The notes below the pieces were generated by a model that was not told the DNA's origin, made no database searches, and saw only the letters and a list, made by a program, of their open reading frames with translations. Position numbers and translations under genes: made by a program. Shown here one piece after another: positions 62,742 to 64,000 of a stretch of DNA of 64,000 bases (its first letter is position 1; every line of letters starts with the position of its first letter). This DNA is from Streptomyces spinosus (GTDB taxonomy: Bacteria; Actinomycetota; Actinomycetes; Streptomycetales; Streptomycetaceae), in NCBI RefSeq assembly GCF_020400655.1, contig NZ_JAINRC010000021.1, forward strand, positions 1 through 64,000, written 5' to 3'.

Positions 62742-64000
62742 GTGTCCTCACCCCGCCGCGAACAGACCCTCCTGCCCCGGCCCACCCGGTACGCCCCCCG
62801 CTCGGGACACTTCACCCTGGACGCCGCCACCACCGTACGCGCCACCCCCGAGGCCCGGGGCGCCGCCGACCTGCTGCGCACCCTCCTCGGCCCCACCACC
62901 GGACTGCCCCTGGCCCCCTCGCCGGACGGCGCCGTCACCCTCGCCGTCGACGCGGGGCTCCACGGCCTCGGCGAGGAGGGCTACGGACTCACCGTCTCCC
63001 CGCACTCCGTCCTGCTGCGCGCCGCCACCCCCACCGGCCTGCTCCGCGGCGTCCAGACCCTCCGCCAGCTCCTGCCGCCCGAAGCACTCGCCCGCGCCAC
63101 CCCGCGCCCCGAGCGCTGGGAGCTGCCGTGCACGGAGATCACCGACCTGCCCCGCCACGAGTGGCGCGGCCTGATGATCGACGTCGCCCGCCACTTCCAC
63201 GACATCGCGACCCTGCGCCGCCAGGTCGACCTGCTCGCCCTGCACAAGCTCAACGTCCTCCACCTCCACCTCACCGACGACCAGGGCTGGCGGATGCCCG
63301 TCCCCGCGTACCCCCGTCTCACCTCGGTCGGCGGCCACCGGGCCGAGTCGATGATCGGCCCCGACGGTTCCACCCGCTTCGACGGCCGCCCCCACGGCGG
63401 CGCCTACACGCGTGCCGAACTCACCGGCCTCGTCGCCTATGCGGCCCGCCGCGGTGTGACCGTGATGCCGGAGATCGGGATGCCCGGCCACGTGCGCGCC
63501 GCCCTCGCCGCCTACCCCCACCTCGGCAACCGCCCCGACCGCGCCCTCGACGTGTGGACCCGCTGGGGCGTGTGCGACACCATCCTCGGCGTCCACGACG
63601 AGGTCCTCGACTTCTACCGCGCGGTCCTCGCCGAGGTGATGGACGTCTTCCCCTCGCCCTACGTCCACCTCGGCGGCGACGAGTGCCCCACCACCGAGTG
63701 GGAACGCAGCCCCGCCGCCCGCGCCCGGGCCGCCGCCGAAGGGCTGCCCACACCCGCCGCGCTGCACGGCTGGCTCCTCGGCCGGGCGGCCACGTACCTC
63801 CTGGAACGCGGCCGGCGCCCGGTCGGCTGGGCCGAGAACGGCACCCGGCTCCCGCCCGGCTTCACGGTGATGAGCTGGCGCGAACCCGGCCACGCCGCCG
63901 CCGCGCTGCGCCGCGGCCACGACGTCGTCCTCACCCACCACCGCACCACGTATCTCGACTACGCCCAGGACGCCGCCTCCGACGGGCCGTTCGTCCAGCC
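62742..64000 (+). CDS. GH20 beta-N-acetylhexosaminidase, incomplete at window end
   Basis: The frame opens at GTG 62742 behind CGGAAGG and stays open to the window edge (419 codons seen). It carries a GH20b N-terminal domain (residues about 10-135) and the GH20 catalytic barrel from DLPRHEWRGLMIDVARHF, with NVLHLHLTDDQGWRMPVP and VMPEIGMPGHVRAALAAYP. The catalytic Asp-Glu pair is Asp313-Glu314 (HLGGDECPTTEW). No signal peptide is seen, so it should act in the cytoplasm on imported chitobiose-type sugars, like DasD. It completes an SBP-permease-permease-hydrolase operon. Confidence 0.9.
   Translation, partial: MSSPRREQTLLPRPTRYAPRSGHFTLDAATTVRATPEARGAADLLRTLLGPTTGLPLAPSPDGAVTLAVDAGLHGLGEEGYGLTVSPHSVLLRAATPTGLLRGVQTLRQLLPPEALARATPRPERWELPCTEITDLPRHEWRGLMIDVARHFHDIATLRRQVDLLALHKLNVLHLHLTDDQGWRMPVPAYPRLTSVGGHRAESMIGPDGSTRFDGRPHGGAYTRAELTGLVAYAARRGVTVMPEIGMPGHVRAALAAYPHLGNRPDRALDVWTRWGVCDTILGVHDEVLDFYRAVLAEVMDVFPSPYVHLGGDECPTTEWERSPAARARAAAEGLPTPAALHGWLLGRAATYLLERGRRPVGWAENGTRLPPGFTVMSWREPGHAAAALRRGHDVVLTHHRTTYLDYAQDAASDGPFVQ

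Overview
The window is a very GC-rich actinobacterial segment. GTG and TTG starts are common, stops of neighbouring genes overlap starts (GTGA/ATGA), and lineage-typical features are present (a conservon, a CYP157-like P450, secreted enzymes with ricin-type lectin modules, a DasR-like sugar operon). Together these point to a Streptomyces or close relative, probably an accessory-rich part of the chromosome. I see no tRNA, rRNA or CRISPR array.

Layout. 1-13 kb: a cut phytase-like gene next to an IS701-type relic, a hotdog thioesterase, a membrane FMN glutamate-synthase-like protein followed by pyruvate oxidase, a PPOX protein, IS5 and integrase relics, a Tat-exported FAD oxidoreductase, an SDR/MerR pair and small proteins. 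13-19 kb: a LysR fragment, a Na+/H+ antiporter, a secreted alpha/beta hydrolase and a broken lamin-tail-domain gene. 19-25 kb: a complete conservon (cvnA-B-C-D plus a P450 with no EXXR motif) facing a second, canonical P450. 25-27 kb: a Tat-exported flavin amine oxidase. 27.5-35.3 kb: an aromatic-acid module, vanA / 60-aa protein / vanB on the plus strand and MaoC hydratase, acyl-CoA ligase, amidohydrolase and SDR on the minus strand, with MarR and IclR regulators. The minus-strand set matches the Cou hydroxycinnamate pathway of Rhodococcus. 36-38.5 kb: a small zinc-ribbon protein and a divergent SDR/TetR pair with a clear operator. 38.7-46.9 kb: minus-strand secreted plant-polymer enzymes (CE1-like esterase, GH29 fucosidase, GH59, GH54 arabinofuranosidase), each with lectin repeats, plus an orphan lectin relic. 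47-58 kb: an IS relic, a selenium-binding/methanethiol-oxidase protein, a SUKH protein, a methyltransferase, an IS5 relic, a GNAT acetyltransferase, a lipoprotein overlapping an I36-type inhibitor gene, and divergent from them two HTH-TM-extracytoplasmic proteins. 58.2-64 kb: a GntR regulator divergent from a lipoprotein/permease/permease/GH20 operon, arranged like dasR-dasABC-dasD, with a near-consensus dre site between them.

How the genes may work together (inference): the secreted esterase and arabinofuranosidase could free ferulate and arabinose from arabinoxylan. The Cou-like enzymes would shorten the ferulate or coumarate side chain, and VanAB would demethylate vanillate to protocatechuate. 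MarR and IclR proteins sit where they could control this. The das-like operon would import amino-sugar oligosaccharides and hydrolyse them.

Many stretches between these blocks are transposase, integrase and host-gene relics, so the segment has been rearranged repeatedly. Gene ends in those stretches are approximate.
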